Assembly: GCA_963665915.2 (NCBI GenBank)
Contig: CAXXSG010000003.1
Location: 1 to 64,000 of the forward strand
DNA: 64,000 bases
Reading direction: 5' to 3'
Source of the DNA: JAFGRU01 sp963665915
GTDB lineage: Bacteria > Desulfobacterota > Desulfuromonadia > Desulfuromonadales > JAAYDE01
This document shows positions 50,088 to 59,516 of this stretch, in pieces. Below the pieces are notes generated by a model. That model was not told the DNA's origin and ran no database searches. It saw nothing but the letters and a program-made list of their open reading frames with translations. Position numbers and translations under genes: made by a program. Positions within the stretch are counted from its first letter, which is position 1, and each line of letters opens with the position of its first letter.

Positions 50088-50741
50088 ATGCGAATCATAC
50101 TGCTAGGCCCTCCTGGCTGTGGAAAAGGCACCCAGGCCAAGATGATGGTGAAACGTTATGGGATTCCTCAGATATCCACCGGTGATATTTTAAGGAGTGC
50201 GATCAAAGAGGATTCCCCCATGGGGCGGGAAGCCAAAAAATACATGGATGGCGGTCTCTTGGTTCCAGACGAGGTAGTTGTAGGGATTGTCCGCGAGCGG
50301 CTGCAGTTCGAAGATTGTGCCTCCGGCTTTATTCTGGACGGATTTCCACGCACTCTTCCCCAGGCCGATGCTCTGACTCAGGTTCTCAATGAGCTCCAAC
50401 TGCCGCTTGATCAGGTTATTTCCCTGACGGTCGACAACGAAGTTCTTATTGAACGACTTTCCGGGCGTCGTACCTGTCGTGAGTGCGGCAAGGGTTATCA
50501 CGTAAAATTTGACCCCCCAAAAAATCCTGAATGCTGTGATGCTTGTGGTGGCAGTCTTTTTCAACGTGATGATGACAAAGAAAAAACAATTAAGGAAAGA
50601 CTGACGGTTTATGAAAACCAGACGGCACCCTTAATTGCTTATTACCTGGAAGCCGGGATTCTTGCGGTGATTGATGGGATGCGAAGCATCCAGGAAGTTC
50701 AGAAAGACATTAGCGGGGTTCTCGGAGGGCGTATTGATTAA
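50088..50741 (+). CDS. adk: Adenylate kinase with zinc-type LID
   Basis: 217 residues, the long form. Interconverts ATP, ADP and AMP. P-loop GPPGCGKGTQAK (residues 7-18), AMP-site QISTGDILR, FILDGFPRT and the LID. The LID holds CRECGKGYH and CCDACGG, so it is probably stabilised by zinc rather than by the polar network of E. coli Adk. Its stop overlaps the map start. Confidence 0.98.
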   Translation: MRIILLGPPGCGKGTQAKMMVKRYGIPQISTGDILRSAIKEDSPMGREAKKYMDGGLLVPDEVVVGIVRERLQFEDCASGFILDGFPRTLPQADALTQVLNELQLPLDQVISLTVDNEVLIERLSGRRTCRECGKGYHVKFDPPKNPECCDACGGSLFQRDDDKEKTIKERLTVYENQTAPLIAYYLEAGILAVIDGMRSIQEVQKDISGVLGGRID

Positions 50742-51482
50742 ACTCAAAACCCCTCAGGAAATCAGGATTATGAGGGATGCTGGGCGTATTGTAGCTGAAA
50801 TTCTGGTTCTTCTGAGTGAGCGGGCCAAGTCTGGAGTCACCACCGGAGAGCTGGATGAATTTGCTGAAAGAGAATGTTGTAAACGAAAGGTTACAGCTGC
50901 TTTTAAAGGCTACGGAGGATTTCCCTACACCATCTGTGCTTCGCCCAACGAAAAAGTGGTTCATGGATTTTCCGACAATACTCCGCTTCAGGAAGGGGAT
51001 ATCCTGAGCATAGATTTCGGTGGTGAAGTACCAAGGGTTTTTTGGTGATGCCGCAGTAACCATACCCATCGGCAAGGTTGATGCCGGGAAACAGGCTTTG
51101 ATGGATGTGACCCGCGAATCATTGGAGCGGGGTATTCAAGCTGGCACGGCCCGGTAACAGATTGTCGGATATTTCTCACGAGGTTCAGAAATTTGTTGAA
51201 AATAAGGGGTTCAGTGTCGTAAAGAAATTTGTTGGACATGGTATCGGGCGTGCTTTGCATGAAGCCCCACAAATACCTAATTTCGGCCCTCCTGGACAGG
51301 GTGTGGTTTTGGAAGCGGGTATGACCTTGGCTATCGAGCCCATGATCAACAGCGGTTGTGAAGAGGTCCGCATTTTGGATGATGGATGGACCGCGGTGAC
51401 AGCCGACCGAAAACCCTCCGCTCATTTTGAGCATACCATTGCAGTGACGGAGGATGGCCCAGTGATTCTTACCACACCCTGA
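50734..51482 (+). pseudogene. map: Methionine aminopeptidase, two apparent single-base insertions
   Basis: TTG start at 50734 overlaps adk and follows GGAGG. The protein reads normally to LSIDFG. One extra G near 51019-51024 (GGTGGTG) then breaks the frame, and a second extra base near 51146-51151 breaks it again. Correcting both gives VKYQGFFGDAAVTIPIG and later PGNRLSDISHEVQKF. All five metal ligands (two Asp, His, two Glu) and the substrate-site His (KVVHG) are present across the three frames. Because map is essential, either these are sequence errors or another map exists elsewhere. Full length would be about 248 residues. Confidence 0.85.
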
Positions 51483-51546
51483 GGCCTGGAAACGCATTTT
51501 ATTCACACGTCAAAGAGATCTCTAATTGATCTGAAAAGGGTCTGAA

Positions 51547-51660
51547 ATGAAGGTTCGAGCATCCGTAAAAACTATGTGCGACAAATGTAAAATTATCAAG
51601 CGGAAGGGCTTGGTAAGAGTGCTCTGCGAAAATCCAAAACATAAGCAGAAGCAGGGATAA
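51547..51660 (+). CDS. rpmJ: Ribosomal protein L36
   Basis: 37 residues, MKVRASVKTMCDKCKIIKRK, ending HKQKQG. The zinc-ligand set (Cys 11, Cys 14, Cys 27, His 32) makes it the C+ form. Usual position before rpsM. Confidence 0.97.
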   Translation: MKVRASVKTMCDKCKIIKRKGLVRVLCENPKHKQKQG

Positions 51661-51689
51661 GTAACATTTCTCGGTAGGAGGGTTAAAAA

Positions 51690-52058
51690 TTGGCACGAAT
51701 TGCTGGCATTGATTTGCCTCGAAACAAGCGTATTGAGGTGGCTCTTACGTATATATACGGTATCGGCCGGTCGACTTCGAAAGAGATCTTGGGCAAAGCA
51801 GGTGTTTCGAGTTCAACTCGTTCGGACGATTTGAATGAGAACGAAATTGCCAAGATCCGTGAAATAATGGAGCGTGAATTCAAGGTTGAAGGGGATCTGC
51901 GGCGTGAAGTGTCCACCAACATCAAACGTTTGATGGACTTGGGCTGTTATCGCGGTTTGCGTCATCGTCGCGGATTGCCTGTCCGTGGACAGAAAACTAA
52001 AACCAACGCCAGGACCCGAAAAGGGCCGCGGAAGACCGTAGCCGGCAAGAAGAAATAA
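51690..52058 (+). CDS. rpsM: Ribosomal protein S13
   Basis: 122 residues, TTG start after GGAGG. 30S head protein at the intersubunit bridge. MARIAGIDLPRNKRIEVALT and RGLRHRRGLPVRGQKTKTNA are canonical. Confidence 0.97.
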   Translation: MARIAGIDLPRNKRIEVALTYIYGIGRSTSKEILGKAGVSSSTRSDDLNENEIAKIREIMEREFKVEGDLRREVSTNIKRLMDLGCYRGLRHRRGLPVRGQKTKTNARTRKGPRKTVAGKKK

Positions 52059-52069
52059 TTGGAGGAACG

Positions 52070-52465
52070 ATGGCAAAAGCGGCAAAGAGATTTACCCGAA
52101 AAAGTAAAGAGAAGAAAAATATTCCTATCGGTATTGCCCATATACAGTCCACATTCAACAATACCATCATTACTTTTACAGATGAAAAAGGGAATTCGGT
52201 ATCTTGGTCTTCCTGTGGTGCCAAAGGGTTTAAAGGCTTTCGTAAAAGCACCCCTTTTGCTTCCCAGATAACCGCTGAAGATGCCGCCAAAAAAGCTCAG
52301 GAACAGGGTATGCGCAGTGTTGAAGTTCACGTTAAAGGTCCTGGGGCCGGGCGTGAAGCAGCGGTACGTGCCATCCAGGCCGCAGGCATGACTATTACAA
52401 AAATTAAAGATGTGACCCCTATTCCACACAATGGGTGCCGCCCACCCAAGCGCAGAAGGGTCTAG
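52070..52465 (+). CDS. rpsK: Ribosomal protein S11
   Basis: 131 residues. 30S platform protein near the mRNA exit. IAHIQSTFNNTIITFTDEKG and the C-terminal IPHNGCRPPKRRRV are canonical. Confidence 0.98.
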   Translation: MAKAAKRFTRKSKEKKNIPIGIAHIQSTFNNTIITFTDEKGNSVSWSSCGAKGFKGFRKSTPFASQITAEDAAKKAQEQGMRSVEVHVKGPGAGREAAVRAIQAAGMTITKIKDVTPIPHNGCRPPKRRRV

Positions 52466-52519
52466 AACATTTATACGCCTGATGGTGGGGTCAGTACAGT
52501 AAGATAAGGAGGATTTACT

Positions 52520-53149
52520 TTGGCGAGATATACGGGTCCAGTCTGCAGGCAGTGCAGAAGGGAAAATAATAAACTTTTCCTTAAAGGTGATCGTTGTTTC
52601 ACAGATAAATGTGCGATTGAAAGAAGAAACTATGCGCCCGGACAACATGGCCACGGCCGGGTAAAAGTAACGGATTACGGAACACAGCTCCGGGAAAAGC
52701 AAAAGATCAAGAGGACATACTGTCTTCTTGAAGCTCAATTCAAATCTATTTTTGAAAGAGCTGAACGCATGAAGGGCGTCACCGGCGAGAATCTGTTGGT
52801 AATGCTCGAAAGACGTTTGGACAGCGTGGTTTACCGGTTGGGTTTCGGAACGTCCAGGAGAGAAGCCCGAACCTTGATCCGGCATGGGCACTTTCTTGTG
52901 AACGGTAGAAAGGTCGATATCCCCTCTTTCCTGGTCAAGATCGGAGATATCGTCGAGCTGAGGGAAAAAAGCCGAAATATTTCCCGTATCAACGAGGCTT
53001 TGGACAGCGCTAAAAGGCGGGAGGGCGTATCCTGGGTTGAACTTGACCGCGAGGTGTTTAAAGGGTCCTTGAAAACATTGCCTGTACGAGAAGAAATGAC
53101 TACTCCAGTCTTCCAAGAACAGCTTGTTGTTGAACTTTATTCTAAGTAA
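52520..53149 (+). CDS. rpsD: Ribosomal protein S4, zinc-binding form
   Basis: 209 residues, TTG start. 16S assembly initiator. The N-terminus carries four Cys (CRQC, then C and C in GDRCFTDKCAIERR), the zinc-binding S4 type. The S4 RNA-binding domain RRLDSVVYRLGFGTSRREAR is intact. Confidence 0.97.
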   Translation: MARYTGPVCRQCRRENNKLFLKGDRCFTDKCAIERRNYAPGQHGHGRVKVTDYGTQLREKQKIKRTYCLLEAQFKSIFERAERMKGVTGENLLVMLERRLDSVVYRLGFGTSRREARTLIRHGHFLVNGRKVDIPSFLVKIGDIVELREKSRNISRINEALDSAKRREGVSWVELDREVFKGSLKTLPVREEMTTPVFQEQLVVELYSK

Positions 53150-53193
53150 TTTTTTTCAATCCGTTCAACTTATAGCTTTTACGGAGAAATTGA

Positions 53194-54210
53194 ATGTATA
53201 AAAATTGGAGAGACCTCATTAAGCCTAAACGGCTGCAAGTGGACACCAATTCTCTTACCGACACTTACGGCAAATTTGTTGCCGAGCCTTTAGAGCGAGG
53301 TTTTGGGATCACCTTGGGGAATTCCCTGCGGCGGATATTACTTTCTTCATTGCAGGGTGCTGCTATTACCTCGGTTCGCATTAAAGGGGTTCAGCATGAG
53401 TTCTCGACTATCCCCGGCGTGGCGGAAGATGGTACCGATATCATTCTCAACCTCAAGGGTGTTCTGCTTAAGCTGCACACCCTTGAGAGTCGCAATATCC
53501 GTATTGTTCAGAAAGGGGTTGGAACCGTCAAGGCCGGTGACATCATAACCGATTCTCATGTTGAAATTTTGAATCCGGAACATTTTATCGCTACTTGCGG
53601 TGATGATGCAGATCTCGAAATGGATTTGACGGTTTCCATGGGCAAGGGGTATGTTCCAGCTGAGAGGAACCGCGATGAAAAGGCGCCAGTCGGTACCATT
53701 CCCATGGATGCTATTTTCTCTCCGATTAAAAGCGTTAACTTCACCGTAACCAATGCTCGTGTAGGGCAAATTACGGACTACGACAAATTAAACCTGGAAC
53801 TGTCCACCGATGCGAGTGTACGTCCTGATGATGCGGTGGCGTATGCGGCGAAAATCCTCAAAGAGCAACTTCAGATTTTTATTAACTTTGATGAGGAGGC
53901 CGAGGTCGAGGAGGAACCCGTTCAGGATGAGAGCAAGAAAATCAATGAAAAACTCTATCGGAGCGTTGAGGAATTGGAACTCTCTGTCAGGAGTGCCAAT
54001 TGCCTTAAAAATGCCCAGATTCATCTTATTGGTGAACTGGTGCAGAGGACTGAAGCCGAAATGCTCAAAACCCAGAATTTCGGCCGCAAATCCTTGAATG
54101 AAATTAAAGACATTCTTGCTGATATGGGGTTGTCTTTGGGAATGAAACTGGAAAACTTCCCTGATCCTGAATACCTGGAAATGATCCAGAAAGGCAAGGA
54201 AGAGGCTTAA
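53194..54210 (+). CDS. rpoA: RNA polymerase subunit alpha
   Basis: 338 residues. N-terminal domain for dimerisation (ERGFGITLGNSLRRILLSSL); acidic linker (about 235-250, EEEPVQDE); C-terminal domain (about 255-320, ELELSVRSANCLKNAQI) that contacts UP elements and activators. Confidence 0.98.
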   Translation: MYKNWRDLIKPKRLQVDTNSLTDTYGKFVAEPLERGFGITLGNSLRRILLSSLQGAAITSVRIKGVQHEFSTIPGVAEDGTDIILNLKGVLLKLHTLESRNIRIVQKGVGTVKAGDIITDSHVEILNPEHFIATCGDDADLEMDLTVSMGKGYVPAERNRDEKAPVGTIPMDAIFSPIKSVNFTVTNARVGQITDYDKLNLELSTDASVRPDDAVAYAAKILKEQLQIFINFDEEAEVEEEPVQDESKKINEKLYRSVEELELSVRSANCLKNAQIHLIGELVQRTEAEMLKTQNFGRKSLNEIKDILADMGLSLGMKLENFPDPEYLEMIQKGKEEA

Positions 54211-54252
54211 ATCCAGACCCGGACGCCTGAAGTAGAAAGGAACTGAAAAGAG

Positions 54253-54873
54253 ATGCGTCACAATAATTCCGGAAAACGGCTGGGGCGTAACACGAGCCAG
54301 CGGCTGGCAATGATGAGAAATATGGTAACTTCTTTGATTCAGCATGAGAAAATTACCACTACGGATACGAAGGCCAAAGAGTTGCGTAAACTGGCTGATA
54401 AGATGGTTACGCTCGGTAAAAAGAATAGTCTTCATGCGCGTAGACAGGCCCTTCGGGTGGTTCGTGAGCGCAGTGCCGTTGCCAGGCTTTTTGATCTCCT
54501 GGCGCCCAGGTATCACAATCGCCCCGGTGGCTATACCCGTATTATTAAGCTTGGAAACCGTTTGGGTGATAATGCCCCGATTTCCAGGATTGAGTTTGTC
54601 GAGGAACTGGACCCTGCAAGCGTCAAGACCAGAAAAGCTGCCAAAAAAGTTGAGCCTTCCAAACAGGCCGAACCGCCCAAAGAGGAAGTAGCCGCTGCAA
54701 GCGATGAAAAAATAGTTGAAGCATCGACAGAGGAGGCACCTGCTGAGGAAGCGCAGGAAACAGGTACTGCTGAAGAAGCCGAAGCAGAAGCGGAAAGCGC
54801 GACTGAAAGTGAGACGAGGGCCGTTTCGGAATCCGATACTGCGGCTGAGGAAGCGAAAAAAGAAGAGCAGTAA
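54253..54873 (+). CDS. rplQ: Ribosomal protein L17 with long acidic C-terminal extension
   Basis: 206 residues. The first 119 or so are ordinary L17 (MRHNNSGKRLGRNTSQRLAM, HNRPGGYTRIIKLGNRLGDN). The remaining 87 or so are a low-complexity tail rich in Glu, Ala, Ser and Thr after a short Lys stretch. Typical L17 is 115-130 residues. The tail is in frame, ends just before a terminator and has no motif. It closes the alpha operon. Confidence 0.96.
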   Translation: MRHNNSGKRLGRNTSQRLAMMRNMVTSLIQHEKITTTDTKAKELRKLADKMVTLGKKNSLHARRQALRVVRERSAVARLFDLLAPRYHNRPGGYTRIIKLGNRLGDNAPISRIEFVEELDPASVKTRKAAKKVEPSKQAEPPKEEVAAASDEKIVEASTEEAPAEEAQETGTAEEAEAEAESATESETRAVSESDTAAEEAKKEEQ

Positions 54874-54893
54874 TACCCGTTCTATATTTGCTG

Positions 54894-54921
54894 AAAAAGC
54901 AAGGCTTTTGCCTTGCTTTTT
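54894..54921 (+). terminator. Rho-independent terminator of the S10-spc-alpha cluster
   Basis: Perfect 12-bp stem AAAAAGCAAGGC with GCCTTGCTTTTT, 4-nt loop TTTT, followed by more T residues. It separates rplQ from trpE. Confidence 0.93.
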
Positions 54922-54980
54922 TTGTTTTTATCCTTTTAACTAAGGGAAATCAGATAGAACTTTCCGTTTAAGGGCCATTT

Positions 54981-56462
54981 ATGTATTTCCCCAGCCTTGA
55001 CGAGTTCCGGTGTCTTCTTGCCAAGGGTAACCTGATCCCGGTTTACCGTGAAATTTTGGCAGACATGGATACTCCGGTATCCGCTTTTAAAAAAATTGAT
55101 GACGGCGAGACGTCATTTTTGCTGGAGAGTATCGAAGGGGGGGAAAAATGGGGGCGCTATTCTTTTCTGGGCAGTGGCTCATCGAAGATATTCTGCTGCA
55201 AAGGGAATCAATTCCAAATTTTTGAAAATGGCTGTCTGGTTCATTCCGAGACCACTTCCGATCCGCTGGAAAGTTTCCAGCGTGTTCAATCCGCGTACCA
55301 GCCGGTGGAGGTCGACGGCCTGCCGAGATTTTTCGGTGGCATGGTGGGCTATCTCGGTTATGACATGGTCCGTTTTATTGAACACCTTCCCAGCGACAAA
55401 CCCAAAGAGATCGATACTTTCGACGCCTTTTTCCTGTTGACCGAAAAACTTCTGATTTTCGATAATATTTCCCAGACTATCAAAATTGTTTCCAATGTTC
55501 ATGTCGAAGAGAAGGATGACCCACAGATTGCTTACCAGAAAGCTCTCGATGATATTGAAGAACTGGCCAGAAAGCTGAAGATTCCGGTCCCAGGTAATGC
55601 CACTTCCGGTGCTGAAAATAAAAAAAACGGACTGGCACCCAACTTCAGCCATCCTGAATTCCTGGAAGCCGTGGAAAAATGCAAGGAATACGTGCGTAGC
55701 GGAGATGTTATTCAGGTGGTACTCTCTCAACGTTTCTCGGGTTCTATTTCTGCCGATCCTTTTGATGTCTACCGTGTATTGCGGACCCTCAACCCCTCCC
55801 CTTACATGTATTTTTTGCGGCTTCCCGATATTTTTATCATCGGGGCTTCTCCCGAAGTGATGGTGCGCAAGGAGGGTCGAAAGGTTGAAGTCCGGCCGAT
55901 TGCCGGGACGCGGCCACGGGGGAAAACGCCGCTTGAAGATCAGGCCCTGGAAACGGAACTGCTCGCCGATCCCAAGGAGCGGGCCGAGCATATCATGCTT
56001 GTGGACCTCGGGAGAAACGATCTCGGCCGCGTTTGCGAAACCGGAAGTGTCGAAGTCAATGAGTTGATGTTTATTGAAAGATACTCCCATGTCATGCACA
56101 TTGTTTCCAATGTCCAGGGGAAGCTGGAAGCAGGGATGGATTCGTTTGATGCCTTCCGGGCGGTTTTTCCCGCCGGCACGCTGTCCGGTGCGCCAAAAAT
56201 CAGAGCCATGGAGATCATTGACGAGTTGGAGCCCTGCAAGCGGGAAGTTTACGGCGGAGCGGTTGGATACTTTTCATTTACCGGCAACATGGATATGGCG
56301 ATTGCCATTCGTACCCTCATTATCAAGGATGGCAAGGTCTATGTTCAGGCTGGGGCTGGAATTGTCGCCGATTCACAGCCGGAAGCGGAGTATCAGGAGA
56401 CTCTGAGCAAAGCGCGGGGTGTTAAGAAGGCCATTGAAATTGCAGAGAGGGGGATTGATTGA
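54981..56462 (+). CDS. trpE: Anthranilate synthase component I
   Basis: 493 residues. Converts chorismate and ammonia or glutamine to anthranilate. The N-terminal LLESIEGGEKWGRYSFLG holds the Trp feedback site (LLES). The chorismate-binding C-terminal half includes PSPYMYFLRLPDIFIIGASP, PIAGTRPRG and GGAVGYFSFTGNMDMAIAIR. First gene of trpEGDCFBA. No leader peptide or attenuator was found in the short gap before it. Confidence 0.97.
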   Translation: MYFPSLDEFRCLLAKGNLIPVYREILADMDTPVSAFKKIDDGETSFLLESIEGGEKWGRYSFLGSGSSKIFCCKGNQFQIFENGCLVHSETTSDPLESFQRVQSAYQPVEVDGLPRFFGGMVGYLGYDMVRFIEHLPSDKPKEIDTFDAFFLLTEKLLIFDNISQTIKIVSNVHVEEKDDPQIAYQKALDDIEELARKLKIPVPGNATSGAENKKNGLAPNFSHPEFLEAVEKCKEYVRSGDVIQVVLSQRFSGSISADPFDVYRVLRTLNPSPYMYFLRLPDIFIIGASPEVMVRKEGRKVEVRPIAGTRPRGKTPLEDQALETELLADPKERAEHIMLVDLGRNDLGRVCETGSVEVNELMFIERYSHVMHIVSNVQGKLEAGMDSFDAFRAVFPAGTLSGAPKIRAMEIIDELEPCKREVYGGAVGYFSFTGNMDMAIAIRTLIIKDGKVYVQAGAGIVADSQPEAEYQETLSKARGVKKAIEIAERGID

Positions 56463-56463
56463 T

Positions 56464-57030
56464 TTGCTCTTGATGATAGATAATTATGACTCCTTCACCT
56501 ACAATATTGTCCAGTATCTGCGCGAGTTGGGAGAGGATGTCCAGGTTTTTCGCAATGATCGGATTGCGGTGGAGGAAATCGCTGAAATGGCGCCCCGGCG
56601 CCTAGTCATATCCCCCGGGCCCTGCACCCCCAATGAGGCCGGGATTTCCGTGGAGGCAATCTGCAGATATGCCGGGAAAATCCCCATTCTCGGAGTCTGT
56701 CTCGGGCACCAGTCTGTCGGCCAGGCTTTTGGCGGCCGTATTATTCGCGCCGAGTTTTTGATGCATGGAAAAACCAGCCCTGTCTACCATCAGGGTGAGG
56801 GGATTTTTGAAGGGCTTTCCAGCCCTTTTGACGCTACCCGTTATCATTCCCTGATTGTCGATAGGGACAGTTTTCCTGCCTGTCTGCGTGTAACCGCATG
56901 GACGGCGGAAAATGAAATCATGGGTCTGGAGCATCGAGATTATCCCATCTGGGGGGTCCAGTTTCACCCTGAGTCAATTCTGACCCTTGAGGGCAAAAAA
57001 TTATTGAAGAAATTTCTCGAGCTGACCTGA
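56464..57030 (+). CDS. trpG: Anthranilate synthase component II (glutamine amidotransferase)
   Basis: 188 residues from TTG at 56464, 1 nt after the trpE stop (MLLMIDNYDSFTYN); ATG 56473 is the alternative. Class I amidotransferase triad: the Cys in GVCLGHQSVGQAFGG, and the His and Glu in VQFHPESI. Supplies ammonia to TrpE. The same subunit may also serve PabB. Confidence 0.96.
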   Translation: MLLMIDNYDSFTYNIVQYLRELGEDVQVFRNDRIAVEEIAEMAPRRLVISPGPCTPNEAGISVEAICRYAGKIPILGVCLGHQSVGQAFGGRIIRAEFLMHGKTSPVYHQGEGIFEGLSSPFDATRYHSLIVDRDSFPACLRVTAWTAENEIMGLEHRDYPIWGVQFHPESILTLEGKKLLKKFLELT

Positions 57031-57055
57031 AATTTTTTAAAAGGAGAAATGAGGC

Positions 57056-58105
57056 GTGATTAAGAGTGCCATTGCCCGGGTAGTAGAGCGTATCGATCTG
57101 TCGGAAGCTGAGATGATCTCGGTCATGGACGAAATCATGGGGGGAGAGGCTACAGCCGCCCAGATCGCTTCCTTTATAACGGCTTTACGCATGAAGGGCG
57201 AGACGGTGGAGGAAATTACCGGCGCCGCCAGGGTGATGAGGGCACGGGTCACGCCGATTCGCGTCGGCAAGATAGTGGATATCGACCGGGATGAAATCAA
57301 TATCGAACGGGAAAGTATTCTGGATACTTGCGGAACAGGCGGGAGCGGCACCAAGACATTCAATGTCTCCACGACGGTCGCTTTTGTACTGGCTGCTTGC
57401 GGGGTTAAGGTCGCCAAACACGGGAATCGCAGTGTTTCATCGGCGTGCGGCAGCGCCGATGTCCTGGAGAAACTCGGTGTTAATCTCGATATCGGCCCGG
57501 AGCTCGTGGAGAATTGCATCAACCAGTTGGGAATCGGTTTCCTGTTCGCGCCTGCTCTGCACGGGGCTATGAAATATGCCATCGGTCCTCGCAAAGAGGT
57601 CGGAATAAGAACAATTTTCAATATTCTCGGGCCGTTGACCAATCCCGCAGGGGCCGATCGCCAGGTCCTGGGGGTTTTTCGTCGGGAACTGGTGGAGCCG
57701 ATGACCCGGGTTCTGAAGAAGCTGGGGTGCAAAAAAGGATTCATTGTCCATGGATCGGACGGCATGGATGAAATTACGTTGACAGGTTTCACTTACTTGG
57801 GCGAAATCAGTACCGATGGACTGCAGTTTTACGAAGTCAGCCCCGAGGAGTTTGGCCTGAAAACATGCTCCCTGGAAGATCTGAAGGGTGGGGATGCGGA
57901 ACGTAACGCCGAAATCGTCAAAGGCATATTGGCAGGCAAAAAAGGGCCCTGCCGGGATGTAGTTCTTCTCAACAGCGCTTTTGCGCTGGTCGCTGCTGAG
58001 AAATCTGCTGCGGTCACCGAAGGGCTCAAGCTGGCTGCCGAGGTGGTGGACCAGGGCGTGGCCCTGGACAAACTAAACGGCCTTGTTGAAATGACCAATC
58101 AATGA
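57056..58105 (+). CDS. trpD: Anthranilate phosphoribosyltransferase
   Basis: 349 residues, GTG start after AAGGAG. DTCGTGGSGTKTFNVST is the PRPP loop, HGNRSVSSACGSADVLE the anthranilate/PRPP site, and GIRTIFNILGPLTNP follows. It overlaps trpC by ATGA. Confidence 0.97.
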   Translation: MIKSAIARVVERIDLSEAEMISVMDEIMGGEATAAQIASFITALRMKGETVEEITGAARVMRARVTPIRVGKIVDIDRDEINIERESILDTCGTGGSGTKTFNVSTTVAFVLAACGVKVAKHGNRSVSSACGSADVLEKLGVNLDIGPELVENCINQLGIGFLFAPALHGAMKYAIGPRKEVGIRTIFNILGPLTNPAGADRQVLGVFRRELVEPMTRVLKKLGCKKGFIVHGSDGMDEITLTGFTYLGEISTDGLQFYEVSPEEFGLKTCSLEDLKGGDAERNAEIVKGILAGKKGPCRDVVLLNSAFALVAAEKSAAVTEGLKLAAEVVDQGVALDKLNGLVEMTNQ

Positions 58106-58884
58106 TTTTACAGAAAATATTGGAACACAAAATCGAGGAAGTCAAGGCTGCAAAACTCAGACAGCCTCTTGAGGATTTGCGGGCGATTATCGCTGGTCGC
58201 CCCGCGACGCGGGGTTTTATTCGTGCGCTCAGGAACAAGGCGACGACCGGAACGGCCATTATTGCCGAGGTAAAAAAGGGCTCCCCATCCAAAGGAATCA
58301 TCTGCCAAGATTTCAACCCTGTGGCCATCGCCCGTGCCTATGAAGCTGGCGGCGCAGCCTGCCTTTCGGTCCTGACCGATGAGCAGTTCTTTTTCGGTCA
58401 TCTCGATTTCCTGAGTCAGGTCTCGGAAGCAGTGGCTGTCCCGATCCTGCGTAAAGACTTTTTGATTGATTCTTTCCAGGTCTATGAAGCCCGGGCCGGT
58501 GGTGCAGATGCCATCCTCCTGATTGTATCGGCGCTATCAAAAGATAAGTTACAAGACTTGACCCTATATGCTGACGAGCTCGGCCTCGATGTGTTGATGG
58601 AGGTTCATGACGAGGCTGAGTTGCAAACCGCTCTTGAGGTTGGGGTGGAAATGATCGGGATCAACAACCGCAACCTGAATACTTTTCACACCGACCTGGG
58701 GGTGACGGAAAGGCTTCTTCCTCTGATTTCGAATGATCGCTTCGTGGTCAGTGAAAGCGGTATAAATTCCAGGGAAGATATTGAGCGGCTTTTGAAAGCT
58801 GGGGCCAGAGGTTTTCTGGTCGGGGAGAGCCTGATGCGCGAAAAGGATATCGAGGGGAAATTGGCCTCTTTTCTTTCGGGCTGA
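58102..58884 (+). CDS. trpC: Indole-3-glycerol phosphate synthase
   Basis: 260 residues. TIM barrel closing the indole ring. AEVKKGSPSKG (catalytic Lys), VPILRKDFLIDSFQVYEARA, GINNRNLNTF and VSESGI (phosphate site) are all present. Monofunctional: trpF is a separate gene. Confidence 0.97.
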   Translation: MILQKILEHKIEEVKAAKLRQPLEDLRAIIAGRPATRGFIRALRNKATTGTAIIAEVKKGSPSKGIICQDFNPVAIARAYEAGGAACLSVLTDEQFFFGHLDFLSQVSEAVAVPILRKDFLIDSFQVYEARAGGADAILLIVSALSKDKLQDLTLYADELGLDVLMEVHDEAELQTALEVGVEMIGINNRNLNTFHTDLGVTERLLPLISNDRFVVSESGINSREDIERLLKAGARGFLVGESLMREKDIEGKLASFLSG

Positions 58885-58896
58885 AGTTTTTTATCC

Positions 58897-59508
58897 ATGC
58901 CACGAATAAAAATCTGCGGAATTACCAATAGTGAAGACGCGCTCCTGGCCGCTCAACTTGGGGCAGATGCGCTGGGGTTTGTCTTTTACTCACAAAGTTC
59001 GCGTTATGTGGAGGCTGAACAGGTTCGCTCCATTGTCAGGTTGCTCCCGCCTTTTATTTCCACCGTGGGGCTTTTTGTCAATGAGACGGCTTCCAGGGTG
59101 CGGGAGATCATGGATTTCTGCCAACTCGACATCGCCCAACTGCATGGTGATGAGGTAAAGGCGGATGTCGGTCTTGGTGGTCGCCGGATCATCCGTGCGT
59201 TGCGGGTGCGGGATGAGGCCAGCCTGGAGGGGATCGAAAACCTGGAAAACCATACCGTATTGCTCGATGCATGGGTGAAAGATCGCATGGGCGGAACTGG
59301 TCGGACCTTTGACTGGAGTCTGGCCGCCCGCGTTGCTGGGACTTACAGGATTCTTCTGGCTGGCGGGTTGACGCCCGACAATGTCGCTGAAGCGATTCGC
59401 ACTGTACGTCCTTACGGCGTCGATGTTTCGAGTGGCGTCGAATTGTCCCCCGGCCGCAAGGACCCTGAAAAACTTGCGGAATTTATCCGCAATGCCAGAA
59501 AAGCTTAG
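58897..59508 (+). CDS. trpF: Phosphoribosylanthranilate isomerase
   Basis: 203 residues. IKICGITNSEDA carries the catalytic Cys, GADALGFVFYSQSSRYV follows, and the catalytic Asp lies in LLDAWVKD. LAGGLTPDNVAEAI and VDVSSGVE form the phosphate site. The start has a weak ribosome binding site, 12 nt after trpC. Confidence 0.96.
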   Translation: MPRIKICGITNSEDALLAAQLGADALGFVFYSQSSRYVEAEQVRSIVRLLPPFISTVGLFVNETASRVREIMDFCQLDIAQLHGDEVKADVGLGGRRIIRALRVRDEASLEGIENLENHTVLLDAWVKDRMGGTGRTFDWSLAARVAGTYRILLAGGLTPDNVAEAIRTVRPYGVDVSSGVELSPGRKDPEKLAEFIRNARKA

Positions 59509-59516
59509 AGGCAGAA

